Notes under the pieces: generated by a model
The model's database searches: none
Seen by the model: the letters and a program-made list of their open reading frames with translations, nothing else
What the model was told of the DNA's origin: nothing
Assembly: GCF_007859325.1 (NCBI RefSeq)
Contig: NZ_VOHK01000003.1
Span: 248,001-312,000 of the forward strand
From: Luteimonas marina
GTDB lineage: Bacteria; Pseudomonadota; Gammaproteobacteria; Xanthomonadales; Xanthomonadaceae
Direction of reading: 5' to 3'
DNA length: 64,000 bases
Shown here: positions 1 to 8,357 of the stretch, piece after piece
Layout: each line of letters begins with the position of its first letter
How positions within the stretch are numbered: the stretch's first letter is position 1
Made by a program: the position numbers and the translations under genes

Positions 1-989
1 CGTCGCGCCAGCCGTGCGCAGGTCTCGATCGCGGCGAACAGGCTCGACGGGTCGGCGCGACCGCTGCCGGCGAGGTCGAGCGCGGTGCCGTGGTCGACCG
101 CGACGCGCGGCCAGGGCAGGCCGAGGGTCAGGTTCACCGCGCGCTCGAAGCCGCTGTACTTGAGCACCGGCAGGCCCTGGTCGTGGTACATCGCCAGCAC
201 CGCGTCGATCTCGCGCAGCTTCGCGGGCAGGAAGGCGGTGTCGGCCGGCAGCGGTCCGTCGAGGCGCATGCCCTCGCCGCGCAGGCGCGCCAGCAGCGGC
301 TCGATCACCTCGATCTCCTCGCGCCCGAGGTGCCCGGCCTCGCCGGCGTGCGGATTGAGGCCGAGCACGGCGATGCGCGGCGCGGCGATGCCGAAGTCGT
401 CGCACAGCGCGGCATGCAGGATGCGCAGCACGCGTTCGAGCGCATCGGGCGTGATCGCGTCGGCGACCTCGCGCAGCGGCAGGTGGGTGGTGGCGAGGGC
501 GACGCGGACGATGTCGTTGGCGAGCATCATCACCACCTCGCGCCCGGCCCGTGCGGCGAGCAGTTCGGTGGTGCCGGAGTACGGGATGCCGCCGAGGTTG
601 ATCGTGGCCTTGTGCACCGGGCCGGTGACGATGCCGTCGCAGCCGCCTTCGAGGCAGGCATCCGCGGCGCGCGCGAGCGCGGCGGTCACCGCCGCGGCGT
701 TGCGCGGGTCGGGCACGCCCGGCGCGCAGTCGACGGCGTTGGGGATCTCGACCAGGCGCAGCTCGCCCGGCCGTGCTTCGGGCGCGTCGGCGGCGACCAG
801 CCGCAGCGGCAGCCCGAGGCGTTCGGCGGCGGCGGCCAGCGTGCCGCGGTCGCCGAAGGCGACGAGGTCCGCGTCCCATGTGCGCTGCGCGGCGCGCACG
901 CACAATTCGGGGCCGACGCCGGCCGGTTCGCCCGGGACCAGCGCCAGCCGGGGGGGCGGCGTGCTAGTGCTTGCCACTGATCCGGTCAT
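1..989 (-). CDS. pdxA: 4-hydroxythreonine-4-phosphate dehydrogenase PdxA (3' end outside window)
   Basis: NAD-dependent enzyme of pyridoxal 5'-phosphate synthesis that oxidises 4-phosphohydroxy-L-threonine in the cytoplasm. The reverse strand reads about 329 codons from the ATG at 989 and runs off the left edge, so only the last residues are missing (family length about 330). Visible family signatures are an N-terminal PGEPAGVGPEL, GPVHKATIN, the metal-ligand histidine segments TTHLPL and NPHAGE, and the MYHDQGLPVLKY segment. It lies downstream of surA and lptD on the same strand, the order common in gammaproteobacteria. A 139-bp gap holding a degenerate GTCAT repeat separates it from surA. 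Identification is firm; the exact C-terminus is not visible. Confidence 0.95.
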   Translation of the reverse strand, partial: MTGSVASTSTPPPRLALVPGEPAGVGPELCVRAAQRTWDADLVAFGDRGTLAAAAERLGLPLRLVAADAPEARPGELRLVEIPNAVDCAPGVPDPRNAAAVTAALARAADACLEGGCDGIVTGPVHKATINLGGIPYSGTTELLAARAGREVVMMLANDIVRVALATTHLPLREVADAITPDALERVLRILHAALCDDFGIAAPRIAVLGLNPHAGEAGHLGREEIEVIEPLLARLRGEGMRLDGPLPADTAFLPAKLREIDAVLAMYHDQGLPVLKYSGFERAVNLTLGLPWPRVAVDHGTALDLAGSGRADPSSLFAAIETCARLAR

Positions 990-1013
990 TGGATGTTCGG
1001 AGGATGTTCGGAT

Positions 1014-1093
1014 TGTCATCCCGACTTCGGGCTCGGTCCCGGGGCAGGATCAAAGGCAGATCCCCCCGGATCGAGTCCGGGGTCGGGATGACA
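1014..1093. repeat. Degenerate GTCAT-type inverted repeat
   Basis: The ends 1014-1025 (TGTCATCCCGAC) and 1082-1093 form a perfect 12-bp inverted repeat. Inside, each arm has a CCCCGGA/TCCGGGG type apical stem, as in the left arm of the copy near 20.64 kb, but here it is eroded. It fills the gap between surA and pdxA. Confidence 0.7.
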
Positions 1094-1128
1094 GCCGGGG
1101 GATGCCGCTCGCCGGAGCGACAATGGCC

Positions 1129-2424
1129 CTAGCCGCCGACGCGGATGTCGACGTAGGCTTCACCGCGCATTTCGCGCAGGTAACGGTCCCACTCGTCCTC
1201 CAGCTTGCGCTGGCCGATCGATTCGCGGACCTGCGCGCGGCGGTTCTCGTCCTCGACGCTGGTCTGGCGCGTGCCCACGCGCTGCACGATGTGCCAGCCG
1301 GCCTGGGTCTTGAACGGCGCCGATACCTGGCCGTCCTGCAGGTTCGCGACCTGGCCGCCGAACTCGGGCCCGAACTCGTCCTGCGTGAACCAGCCCAGGT
1401 CGCCGCCTTCGGCCTTGCTCACGGTGTCGTCGGAACTCTCGCCGGCGACCGCCTGGAAATCGGCGCCGCCGGCGATGCGGGCGCGCAGGGTGTCGATCCG
1501 GGCCCTGGCCTCGCCGTCGCCGCTGGCGCCTTCGGCCGGGCGGACCAGGATGTGGCGCGCGTGGTACTGGGTGACCGTGCCCGCGCCGCCGGCAGCCTGC
1601 GCGCCGTCGCGGGTCTCGACCAGCTGCAGCAGCTGGAAGCCGCTCGGGCCGCGGATCGGGCCGATGACGTTGCCCGGCTGCATCGAGCGGATCGCGTTCG
1701 CGAACGCGACCGGGATCTCGTCGAGGCTGCGCCAGCCCAGGTCGCCGCCCTCGAGCGCGTTGGGGCTGTCGGAATAGCGCACCGCGGCGGCGGCGAACTG
1801 CATCTCGTTGCGGTCGAGCAGCGACTTGATGCCGTCGATCTTCTGCTGGCCGGTGGCGATCTGCTCCGGCGTCGCGCCTTCCGGCAGCGCCACCAGGATG
1901 TGCGCCAGGTGGTACTGCATGGCGCCGGCCTGCGAGGCCATCGCGGCGTCGACCTCGGCGTCGCTGACGCTGATCCGGCTCTGCGCGAAGCGCTGGCGCA
2001 GGCGCTGGGTCAGGATCTCGTCGCGCAGCGAGCTGCGGAAGTCCTCGATCGACATGCCGTCGCGCGCCAGCTGCTGGCGCAGCTGGTCGGGCGAGAGATT
2101 GTTCTGCTGGGCGATGTTGTTGATCGCGCTGTCGACTTCCGCGTCGCCGACGCGCACGCCGGTTTCCGCGGCGCGGGTGGTCTGCAGCTTGACCAGGATC
2201 AGGCGCTCAAGTACCTGCCGCTCCAGCACGTGCCGCGGCGGCAGCTGGTTCTGGCGGTTCGCGTACTGGGCGACGATGTTCGAGACCGCGCGGTCGAGTT
2301 CGCTCTGCAGGATGACGTCTTCGTCGACCACAGCGGCGATGCGCTCCAGCGGCTGGGCCTGTTGCGCGTGGACGGAAGCCGCGAACAGCAGGGCGGCGCA
2401 CAGGAGGGCGGTGCGGATCTTCAT
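1129..2424 (-). CDS. surA: Periplasmic chaperone / peptidyl-prolyl isomerase SurA
   Basis: Chaperone that escorts unfolded outer-membrane proteins, including LptD, across the periplasm to the BAM complex. The 431-residue product starts with a signal peptide of about 20 residues ending AASVHA. A SurA N-domain follows (about 22-165, with the typical QSELDRAV and LILVKLQ region), then two parvulin domains: one around 170-272 (HILVALPEG...GGDLGW) and one around 285-385 (ARHILVRPAEG...GGDLGWFTQDEF). The ATG at 2424 overlaps the lptD stop codon as ATGA, so the two are probably translationally coupled. The lptD-surA-pdxA order supports the assignment. Confidence 0.97.
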   Translation of the reverse strand: MKIRTALLCAALLFAASVHAQQAQPLERIAAVVDEDVILQSELDRAVSNIVAQYANRQNQLPPRHVLERQVLERLILVKLQTTRAAETGVRVGDAEVDSAINNIAQQNNLSPDQLRQQLARDGMSIEDFRSSLRDEILTQRLRQRFAQSRISVSDAEVDAAMASQAGAMQYHLAHILVALPEGATPEQIATGQQKIDGIKSLLDRNEMQFAAAAVRYSDSPNALEGGDLGWRSLDEIPVAFANAIRSMQPGNVIGPIRGPSGFQLLQLVETRDGAQAAGGAGTVTQYHARHILVRPAEGASGDGEARARIDTLRARIAGGADFQAVAGESSDDTVSKAEGGDLGWFTQDEFGPEFGGQVANLQDGQVSAPFKTQAGWHIVQRVGTRQTSVEDENRRAQVRESIGQRKLEDEWDRYLREMRGEAYVDIRVGG

Positions 2425-4817
2425 GGCAGGAGGTCTGACGTATTGTCGTCGTCGTCGGCACCGCTGCCGAGCTCCGACGGCGGGACGAGGTAGAGGTCGT
2501 CGCGGTGGTATCCGAGGATAGCACGGCGCAGGCGGCTCTGGTTGTCGGGGCCGGCCGAGCCGAGGCCCTTGAGTTCGATCTCGAGCTGGATGGCATCGTT
2601 CATTTCGCCGCGGGTATTGCGCACGTAGCGGCGCGCCACCAGGCGGGCGGCGACGCAGCAGCTTTCCCACTGCACGCCGGCGATCGCTTCCAGCACCTGG
2701 TTGGACTGCAGCGAGTAGTAGTAGCGCCCGACCACGCTCCAGGCGGGGTTGATCGGGTACAGGAAGGACAGGTCGACCTGCTCCAGCAGGTCGGCCTGGG
2801 TGAGCGCGTTGCGGCGGTAGCGGTAGGCGAGGTTGACGATGCCGTCGTCGCCGACCAGGTAGCGCGTGCGCACGGTCGCCAGGTCCTCGCGGCTGGTGGC
2901 CGGGTTCCACTGGTAGGAGGTGCCGATGGTCCAGCGGTCGTTGATCGCGTAGTTGGCATCGACCACCCAGGCCGACTTGCCTTGCTCGATCGGGACCTCG
3001 TTGCCGAGCGTGACGCGCGCGTCCTCGAAGTAGCGGATCTGGCCGACGCTGGCCGAGAGCTTCTCGCGGCCGTCGGACTCGCGGATCAGGCGCGTGGTCA
3101 GCGCCAGCGTGAGCTGGTTGGCGTCGGCCTGGCGATCGCCGCCGGAATAGCGGTTGTCGCGGAACAGCTGGCCCCAGCTGAAGGTCATCGGCCGGGTGTC
3201 GAACAGCGGCATGTTGTCCTGGTCGCGATAGGGCGAGTTCAGGTAGAACAGCCGCGGCTCCAGCGTATGCAGGTAGTCGTCGCCGCGGAAGCGGGTGTTG
3301 CGGTCGAAGAACAGGCCGGCGTCGATGCTGCCGATGGGCTGGCTGCGCGAAGGGGACGCGTCGGGTGCCGTCGGCGAAAGCCGCTGTGCGAGGGCATCGT
3401 CCAGCTGATAACCGGTGTAGCGCCAGGCCAGGGTGGGCGTGACATACCAACTCGCGCCCTCGAGCGGCATGCTGACGTAGGGCTTGAGGTCGAGGCGGCT
3501 GCCTCCAGGTCGTGTCGTCGAATCGATATGCGAGAAACGTACGACTTCGGTGTCGGCGCCGGCGACGAACCAGCGCCCGAACGGCTGCTCCCAGCGGAAG
3601 TAGGCGCGGGGGAGGCGATTGTAGGGCAGCTGCGCTTCACTGAGGGTGTAGTCGGTCAGGTGGCGGTATTCGCCGACCAGGCCGGCATTCCAGTACCGCC
3701 CCCGCCCGTAAATGCCGACGTTGCTGATCAGAGAGAAGACCGATAGTCCCTCGACGCTGCTGCTGGCGTCTTCCAGCCAGCGTGGATCGCTGACCCAGTA
3801 GAGGTTGGCGCGCGCCTGCCAGGTGTGGTCGATGTTCTGCAGACCGTTGTAGCGGAACATGCCGCGGTCGTCCTCGCGGTAATTCTCCGGCCGGATCCGT
3901 GGATCCGCGATTTCCTCCGCCCGCTCGCGCCATACCAGGTCGTCCGACGGCAGCGCCTGCAGCTCGAACCTGCCGCGGCCGCGTTCGGTGAGGTAGCGGA
4001 ACTCGGTGCCCAGCTGCAGCCCGCGCCGGCTCATCCAGCGCGGCGTCACGGTCATGTCGTAGTTCGGGGCGAGGTTGAGGTAGATCGGCTGGCGCCAGTC
4101 GAAGCCGTTGCGCCCGGACATGCTGATGCTGGGGTACAGCAGGCCGGTGCGCCGCCGGTCGTCGATCGGGAAGGCGAGATAGGGCACGTACAGCACCGGC
4201 ACCTTGCCGATGCGCAGGGTGGCGTTGCGGGCGACGCCGGTGCCTTCGTCGGTGTCGACGTCGATGCGCTGCGCGCGCAGTTCCCACCAGCGCTGGCTGG
4301 GCGGGCAGGTGGAATAAGTGGAGCCGAACATCCGCCCCTGCGCGTCCTGCATCTCGATGCGCTCGGCGCCGCCGTTGCCGCGGCGCTCGGTCAGCTGGTA
4401 GCGGACGTTGTCGATGCGGTGCGATTCGGTGTTCTGGTCGCCCTCGAGCCGGTCGGCGACGATGCGCATGCCCGAGTCCTGGTAGCGCACGTTGCCGGTC
4501 GCGGTGTAGGTGCCGGCTTCGGGCGAATACTCGATGTCGTCGGTGCCGAGGAACTGGTCGCCGCGGCGCAGGGTGACGTTGCCGGTGACGTTGTACAGGC
4601 CGCCGTCGATGCCCACGGTCTGGTCGCCCTGGATGTCGGTGGGCAGGCTGTCGCGGCTGGCGGCGTCGCCCTTGGGCGGCTGCGCGTCGGGGAACAGCGG
4701 CACCGCGTCCTCGACCGGGCACAGCGACCAGTCGACCGGGATGTCGTCGTCCGCGTGGGCTGCCAGCGACAGGGCGATGCAGAGCGGCAGTGGCAGCAGG
4801 CGGAGCGCTGGACGCAC
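2421..4817 (-). CDS. lptD: LPS-assembly outer-membrane protein LptD
   Basis: Outer-membrane beta-barrel that inserts lipopolysaccharide into the outer leaflet together with LptE. The 798-residue product has a signal peptide (MRPALRLLPLPL...AAHA), an N-terminal beta-jellyroll (about 50-200) and a long barrel domain rich in alternating aromatic residues. The mature part has exactly four cysteines: one in SLCP, one in STCP and a CC pair in WESCCVA. This matches the two-disulfide pattern of E. coli LptD. I chose the GTG at 4817 because it places a normal signal peptide at the N-terminus. A TTG at 4877 would add 20 residues with an unusual proline-rich leader. The stop overlaps the surA start by four bases. 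Confidence 0.95.
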   Translation of the reverse strand: MRPALRLLPLPLCIALSLAAHADDDIPVDWSLCPVEDAVPLFPDAQPPKGDAASRDSLPTDIQGDQTVGIDGGLYNVTGNVTLRRGDQFLGTDDIEYSPEAGTYTATGNVRYQDSGMRIVADRLEGDQNTESHRIDNVRYQLTERRGNGGAERIEMQDAQGRMFGSTYSTCPPSQRWWELRAQRIDVDTDEGTGVARNATLRIGKVPVLYVPYLAFPIDDRRRTGLLYPSISMSGRNGFDWRQPIYLNLAPNYDMTVTPRWMSRRGLQLGTEFRYLTERGRGRFELQALPSDDLVWRERAEEIADPRIRPENYREDDRGMFRYNGLQNIDHTWQARANLYWVSDPRWLEDASSSVEGLSVFSLISNVGIYGRGRYWNAGLVGEYRHLTDYTLSEAQLPYNRLPRAYFRWEQPFGRWFVAGADTEVVRFSHIDSTTRPGGSRLDLKPYVSMPLEGASWYVTPTLAWRYTGYQLDDALAQRLSPTAPDASPSRSQPIGSIDAGLFFDRNTRFRGDDYLHTLEPRLFYLNSPYRDQDNMPLFDTRPMTFSWGQLFRDNRYSGGDRQADANQLTLALTTRLIRESDGREKLSASVGQIRYFEDARVTLGNEVPIEQGKSAWVVDANYAINDRWTIGTSYQWNPATSREDLATVRTRYLVGDDGIVNLAYRYRRNALTQADLLEQVDLSFLYPINPAWSVVGRYYYSLQSNQVLEAIAGVQWESCCVAARLVARRYVRNTRGEMNDAIQLEIELKGLGSAGPDNQSRLRRAILGYHRDDLYLVPPSELGSGADDDDNTSDLLP

Positions 4818-4928
4818 GCGATGGAATCCCGGTGGCGGAAAGGGCGCTAGCTTGCCGGAAGCACTGTGTAGCGGCAATGCAGGCGCCAGCCGCGGTTCAT
4901 GCTGCAGGCAGCGCCGGCGCGGCGGCGC

Positions 4929-5879
4929 TCAGGGCTGCGAAGAGCCCGCCGCGGCCGATGCGCCGGCCAGCGCGGACACGTGCGCGACCGCGCCCTCGCG
5001 CAGCGCCTGCAGGTCGTAGCCGCCCTCCAGCATCGACACGACGCGGCCGCAGGCATGGCGCGCGGCCAGCCGGCACAGTTCGCCGGTCAGCCAGTCGAAG
5101 TCGCCGGGCCCGAGGTCCAGCCCGGCCAGCGGGTCGCGACGGTCGCCGTCGAAGCCGGCGGAGATGAACACGAGCTGGGGCGCGAACGCGTCCAGCGCCG
5201 GCAGCAGGGTGCCGGCCCAGGCCTGTCTGAACGGCGCGCTGCCCGCGCCCGCCGGCAGCGGCGCGTTGACGAGGTTGCCGACGCCGCGCTCGCTGCCGGC
5301 GCCGGTCCACGGATACAGCGGCGACTGGTGCGAGCTGAGGTAGAGCACGCGCGGGTCGCGCTCGAAGATCGCCTGGGTGCCGTTGCCGTGGTGGACGTCG
5401 AAGTCGACGATCGCCACCCGCGCCAGGCCGAACCTGTCGAGCGCGTGCGCGGCGGCCACGGCGATGTTGTCGAACAGGCAGAAGCCCATCGCGGCGTCGA
5501 TCGTGGCGTGGTGGCCCGGCGGGCGCACGGCGCAGAAGGCGACGTCGGTTTCGCCGTTCATCACCGCCTCGGTCGCGGCGATGCCGGCGCCGACCGCGCG
5601 CAGCGCCGCCTCGGGCGATCCGGGCGAGACGACGGTGTCCGGGTCGAGTCGCGTCGATCCCTGCGGGTGCGGCGCCAGCACCATCGCCAGCAGCGCCGGA
5701 TCGTGCACGCGCAGCAGCTGTCCGCGGGTGGCGCGCGGCGCCTCGATCCACTCCAGCGCCGGGAACGCCTCGTGCACCGCTTCGAGCACCGCCTCGAGCC
5801 GCTCCGGGCATTCCGGATGGCCCGGCCCGGTGTCGTGCTCCAGGCAGGCGGGGTGGGTGTAGCCGAGGATGCGCGCCAT
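4929..5879 (-). CDS. Histone-deacetylase-family amidohydrolase
   Basis: Zinc-dependent arginase/deacetylase-fold enzyme, 316 residues, the usual size for bacterial HDAC-like and acetylpolyamine amidohydrolases. The charge-relay and metal motifs are intact: RPPGHHA (about 130), DFDVHHGNGT (about 168), FISAGFD (about 255) and LEGGYD (about 293). The natural substrate cannot be read from the sequence; acetylated polyamines, lysines or acetoin-related substrates are all possible. One base separates its ATG from the stop of the upstream cobalamin adenosyltransferase, so the two are probably co-transcribed. No metabolic link between them is obvious. Confidence 0.9.
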   Translation of the reverse strand: MARILGYTHPACLEHDTGPGHPECPERLEAVLEAVHEAFPALEWIEAPRATRGQLLRVHDPALLAMVLAPHPQGSTRLDPDTVVSPGSPEAALRAVGAGIAATEAVMNGETDVAFCAVRPPGHHATIDAAMGFCLFDNIAVAAAHALDRFGLARVAIVDFDVHHGNGTQAIFERDPRVLYLSSHQSPLYPWTGAGSERGVGNLVNAPLPAGAGSAPFRQAWAGTLLPALDAFAPQLVFISAGFDGDRRDPLAGLDLGPGDFDWLTGELCRLAARHACGRVVSMLEGGYDLQALREGAVAHVSALAGASAAAGSSQP

Positions 5880-5880
5880 G

Positions 5881-6435
5881 TCAGCGCGAGCGTCGCTCGT
5901 GCCGCCACAGCACCTCGCCGTGCCCGCTGGCGCGGGCCAGCACGCGCGCGAGCACGAACAGCAGGTCGGACAGGCGGTTGAGGTAGCGGACCGCCTGCGG
6001 GCGCACGGCCTCGTGGCGCGACAGCGCGACCGTGTCGCGTTCGGCGCGGCGCACGACGGTGCGGGCGACGTGGCAGCGCGCCGCCGCCTCGCCGCCGCCG
6101 GGCAGGATGAAGTCCTTCAGCGGCGGCAGCGGTTCGTTGTAGCGGTCCAGGTGCGCTTCCAGCCGGTCGATGTCGGCGTCGTCGATCGCGGCATGGCCGG
6201 GGATGCACAACTCGCCGCCGAGGTCGAACAGCTGGTGCTGGATCGCGGTCAGCAGGTCGCGGACGTCATCGGGCAGTTCGGCGGCCAGCAGCAGGCCGAT
6301 CGCGGAATTCGCCTCGTCGACGGTGCCGTAGGCGTTGACCCGCGCCGAATCCTTGGCCACGCGCGTGCCATCGCCCAGGCCGGTCGTGCCGTCGTCGCCG
6401 GTGCGGGTGTAGATCTTCGACAGCCGGTTGCCCAT
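5881..6435 (-). CDS. PduO-type ATP:cob(I)alamin adenosyltransferase
   Basis: Transfers the adenosyl group of ATP to cob(I)alamin, giving coenzyme B12 for adenosylcobalamin-dependent enzymes. The 184-residue product begins with the TRTGDDGTTGLGDGTRV nucleotide-binding segment and contains KDFILPGG and the C-terminal RYLNRLSDLLFVLAR helix, all hallmarks of the PduO/MMAB family rather than CobA/BtuR. It lies between the HDAC-like gene downstream and a membrane protein whose stop is 32 bp upstream. No B12 riboswitch is visible in front of it. Confidence 0.93.
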   Translation of the reverse strand: MGNRLSKIYTRTGDDGTTGLGDGTRVAKDSARVNAYGTVDEANSAIGLLLAAELPDDVRDLLTAIQHQLFDLGGELCIPGHAAIDDADIDRLEAHLDRYNEPLPPLKDFILPGGGEAAARCHVARTVVRRAERDTVALSRHEAVRPQAVRYLNRLSDLLFVLARVLARASGHGEVLWRHERRSR

Positions 6436-6467
6436 GGCCGGGCCTGGTCAGCGCGTCGTGCGCGGGA

Positions 6468-7058
6468 TCAGCGCCGCGCGCCGTCCCGGGCCAGGGCGGC
6501 GTTCGCCGGCAGCAGGCGGGCGACGAGGACGTGGGTGGCCGCCGCGATGCCGACGTACATCGCGGTCACGCGCAGGTAGGGCAGCAGCCAGTCGGTGTAG
6601 TTCTTCCACCAGCCGGCGACGGTGGGTTCGGCCACCGCGCTGCTGGTCCAGTAGAAACCACCCTGCGCGAACAGGTGGCAGACCGCGACCGAAGCCACGA
6701 CGCTCGCCACCAGCAGCCCGAGCGCGCGCCAGCCGATGCCGCCGGCGTGGCGCTGCAGCCACCATCCGCCGGCCCACATCGCCAGGTGCGCCGGCACCAG
6801 CGCCCAGTAGCCGGGCGAGACGCAGTAATGGGTCCAGAAATCAATGCCCTGGCCGCTGATGACGATCCAGTCGACCATCACGGCCAGCGCCATCAGCAGC
6901 GGGAACGCCCAGCGCGTCCAGCGATGCAGGTAGAAGCCGCCGACGAAGAACACCGCCCAGGACGCGTCCGGCACCGCGCCGAAGTGGTGCAGGCGCGTCG
7001 CGACCATCACGGCGGCCAGCAGGGTCAGGATCGCGGCGCGGCTTGCGGCGGTGGTCAT
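6468..7058 (-). CDS. Small multi-pass membrane protein, possibly vitamin-transport related
   Basis: A 196-residue hydrophobic protein with about five predicted membrane spans (roughly 8-27, 35-48, 53-70, 84-100, 110-130 and 160-182) and a short basic tail. The N-terminal pattern with an Arg, a Pro and a gly-phe-tyr segment (FFVGGFYL) resembles DUF6580-type proteins, some of which have been proposed as B12-precursor transport components. That resemblance is from memory and weak. It lies directly upstream of a cobalamin adenosyltransferase, which makes a cobalamin connection plausible but not shown. The ATG at 7058 is divergent from ubiH with about 90 bp between them. Confidence 0.6.
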   Translation of the reverse strand: MTTAASRAAILTLLAAVMVATRLHHFGAVPDASWAVFFVGGFYLHRWTRWAFPLLMALAVMVDWIVISGQGIDFWTHYCVSPGYWALVPAHLAMWAGGWWLQRHAGGIGWRALGLLVASVVASVAVCHLFAQGGFYWTSSAVAEPTVAGWWKNYTDWLLPYLRVTAMYVGIAAATHVLVARLLPANAALARDGARR

Positions 7059-7148
7059 GGTGCGGGGCTCCGGAGGACGGCGCGGAAGAGACCCGCATTC
7101 TAGCGGACGCAGGGGCGGCCTGCCGCCGGCGCCCGCTATCATGGCGCG

Positions 7149-8357
7149 ATGGAAACCGTGCATCCGGTGCTGATCGTCGGTGGCGGACTGGTCGGCGCCA
7201 GTCTCGCGCTCGCGCTCGATCGCGCGGGGATCGCCGCGGCGATGGTCGAGGCCGCGCCGCCCGGCGCGATGCCGGCGGTGTTCGACCAGCGCAACCTCAG
7301 TTTCGCCGACGCGACCGTCAACGCGCTGACCGCGCTCGGCGTGATGCAGCGGCTGCGCGCGCCCGCGGGCGCGATCCGGCGCATCCACGCCAGCCGCAGC
7401 GGCGACTTCGGCCGGGTGCTGCTGGATGCGGCCGACTACGGGCGCGACAGCTTCGGCCAGGTCGTGGTGGCGCGCGATTTCGGCGAAGCGCTGGAAGCCC
7501 GCCTGGCCGAACTCCCGCACCTGGTCCGCCATCGGCCGGCGCGGTTCCTGGGCTTCGGCGAGACCGCCGACGGCGTGCGCCGGGTCCGCATCGACGACGG
7601 CGACGGCGAGCGCGTCCTGCACGCGCGCCTCGTGGTCGCCGCCGACGGCACCGGCAGCCGGGTGCGCGACGCGCTCGGCATCGCGGTCGACGAGCACGAC
7701 TACCGGCAGCGGCTGTTCGTCGCGCGGCTGCGAACGCGGCGTGCGCCCGAGGGCATCGCCTACGAGCGGCTTGGCGACGACGGCCCCACCGCGCTGCTGC
7801 CGCGCGGCGACGGCGCCTGGGGGCTGGTCCACGGCGTCGCCGATGAGGACGCGGATGCGGTGGTGGTGCTGGACGATCGCGCCTTCCTCGACCGCGTGCA
7901 GGCCGCGTTCGGCTGGCGTGCGGGACGTTTCGTCGAAGTCGGCGAACGCAGCGTCTATCCGGCCTTGCGCGCGGTGGCGGCGCGCACCACGGCAACGCGC
8001 GCGGTGCTCGTGGGCAATGCCGCGCAGAGCCTGCATCCGGTGGGCGCGCAGGGCTTCAACCTCGGCCTGCGCGATGCGCTGACGCTGGCCGAACTGGTGG
8101 CGGACGCGGACGATCCGGGCGCGGATGCGCTGCTTGACGCCTACGCCGCGCGCCGGCGCGAGGATCGCGAGCGCACGCTGGCGTTTTCCGACGGGCTGGC
8201 GCGCCTCACCGCCAACCGCGCCTCCGTGCTGCGCCCGCTGCGCAGCCTCGGCCTGCTGGCGGTGGACCGCGTGCCGTCGCTGCAGGCGCTGCTTGCCGGC
8301 GGCGCGATGGGCTTTCGCGGCGACGTGCCCGCGCTGTGCCGGGCGGGTGCCGCATGA
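7149..8357 (+). CDS. ubiH: Ubiquinone-biosynthesis FAD hydroxylase, UbiH type
   Basis: Flavin-dependent aromatic hydroxylase of the UbiH/COQ6 family, which adds ring hydroxyls during ubiquinone synthesis at the inner face of the membrane. The 402-residue product has the dinucleotide-binding GGGLVGASLALAL at the N-terminus, the DG motif VVAADGTGSRVR (about 160) and the second FAD motif GNAAQSLHPVGAQGFNLGLRD (about 290-310). Its TGA overlaps the ATG of a second hydroxylase of the same family, the same pairing as ubiH-visC in enterobacteria. Which ring position each enzyme modifies cannot be fixed from sequence alone. Confidence 0.88.
   Translation: METVHPVLIVGGGLVGASLALALDRAGIAAAMVEAAPPGAMPAVFDQRNLSFADATVNALTALGVMQRLRAPAGAIRRIHASRSGDFGRVLLDAADYGRDSFGQVVVARDFGEALEARLAELPHLVRHRPARFLGFGETADGVRRVRIDDGDGERVLHARLVVAADGTGSRVRDALGIAVDEHDYRQRLFVARLRTRRAPEGIAYERLGDDGPTALLPRGDGAWGLVHGVADEDADAVVVLDDRAFLDRVQAAFGWRAGRFVEVGERSVYPALRAVAARTTATRAVLVGNAAQSLHPVGAQGFNLGLRDALTLAELVADADDPGADALLDAYAARRREDRERTLAFSDGLARLTANRASVLRPLRSLGLLAVDRVPSLQALLAGGAMGFRGDVPALCRAGAA

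Noticed and set aside
85-2493. A long plus-strand open frame across pdxA and surA
   Set aside because: The reverse strand encodes clear PdxA and SurA; the plus frame has no domain and spans an intergenic repeat.
7059-7148. A possible B12 riboswitch near the cobalamin gene block
   Set aside because: Only 90 bp are free and no B12-box-like conserved core is seen; a cobalamin riboswitch needs about 200 bases.
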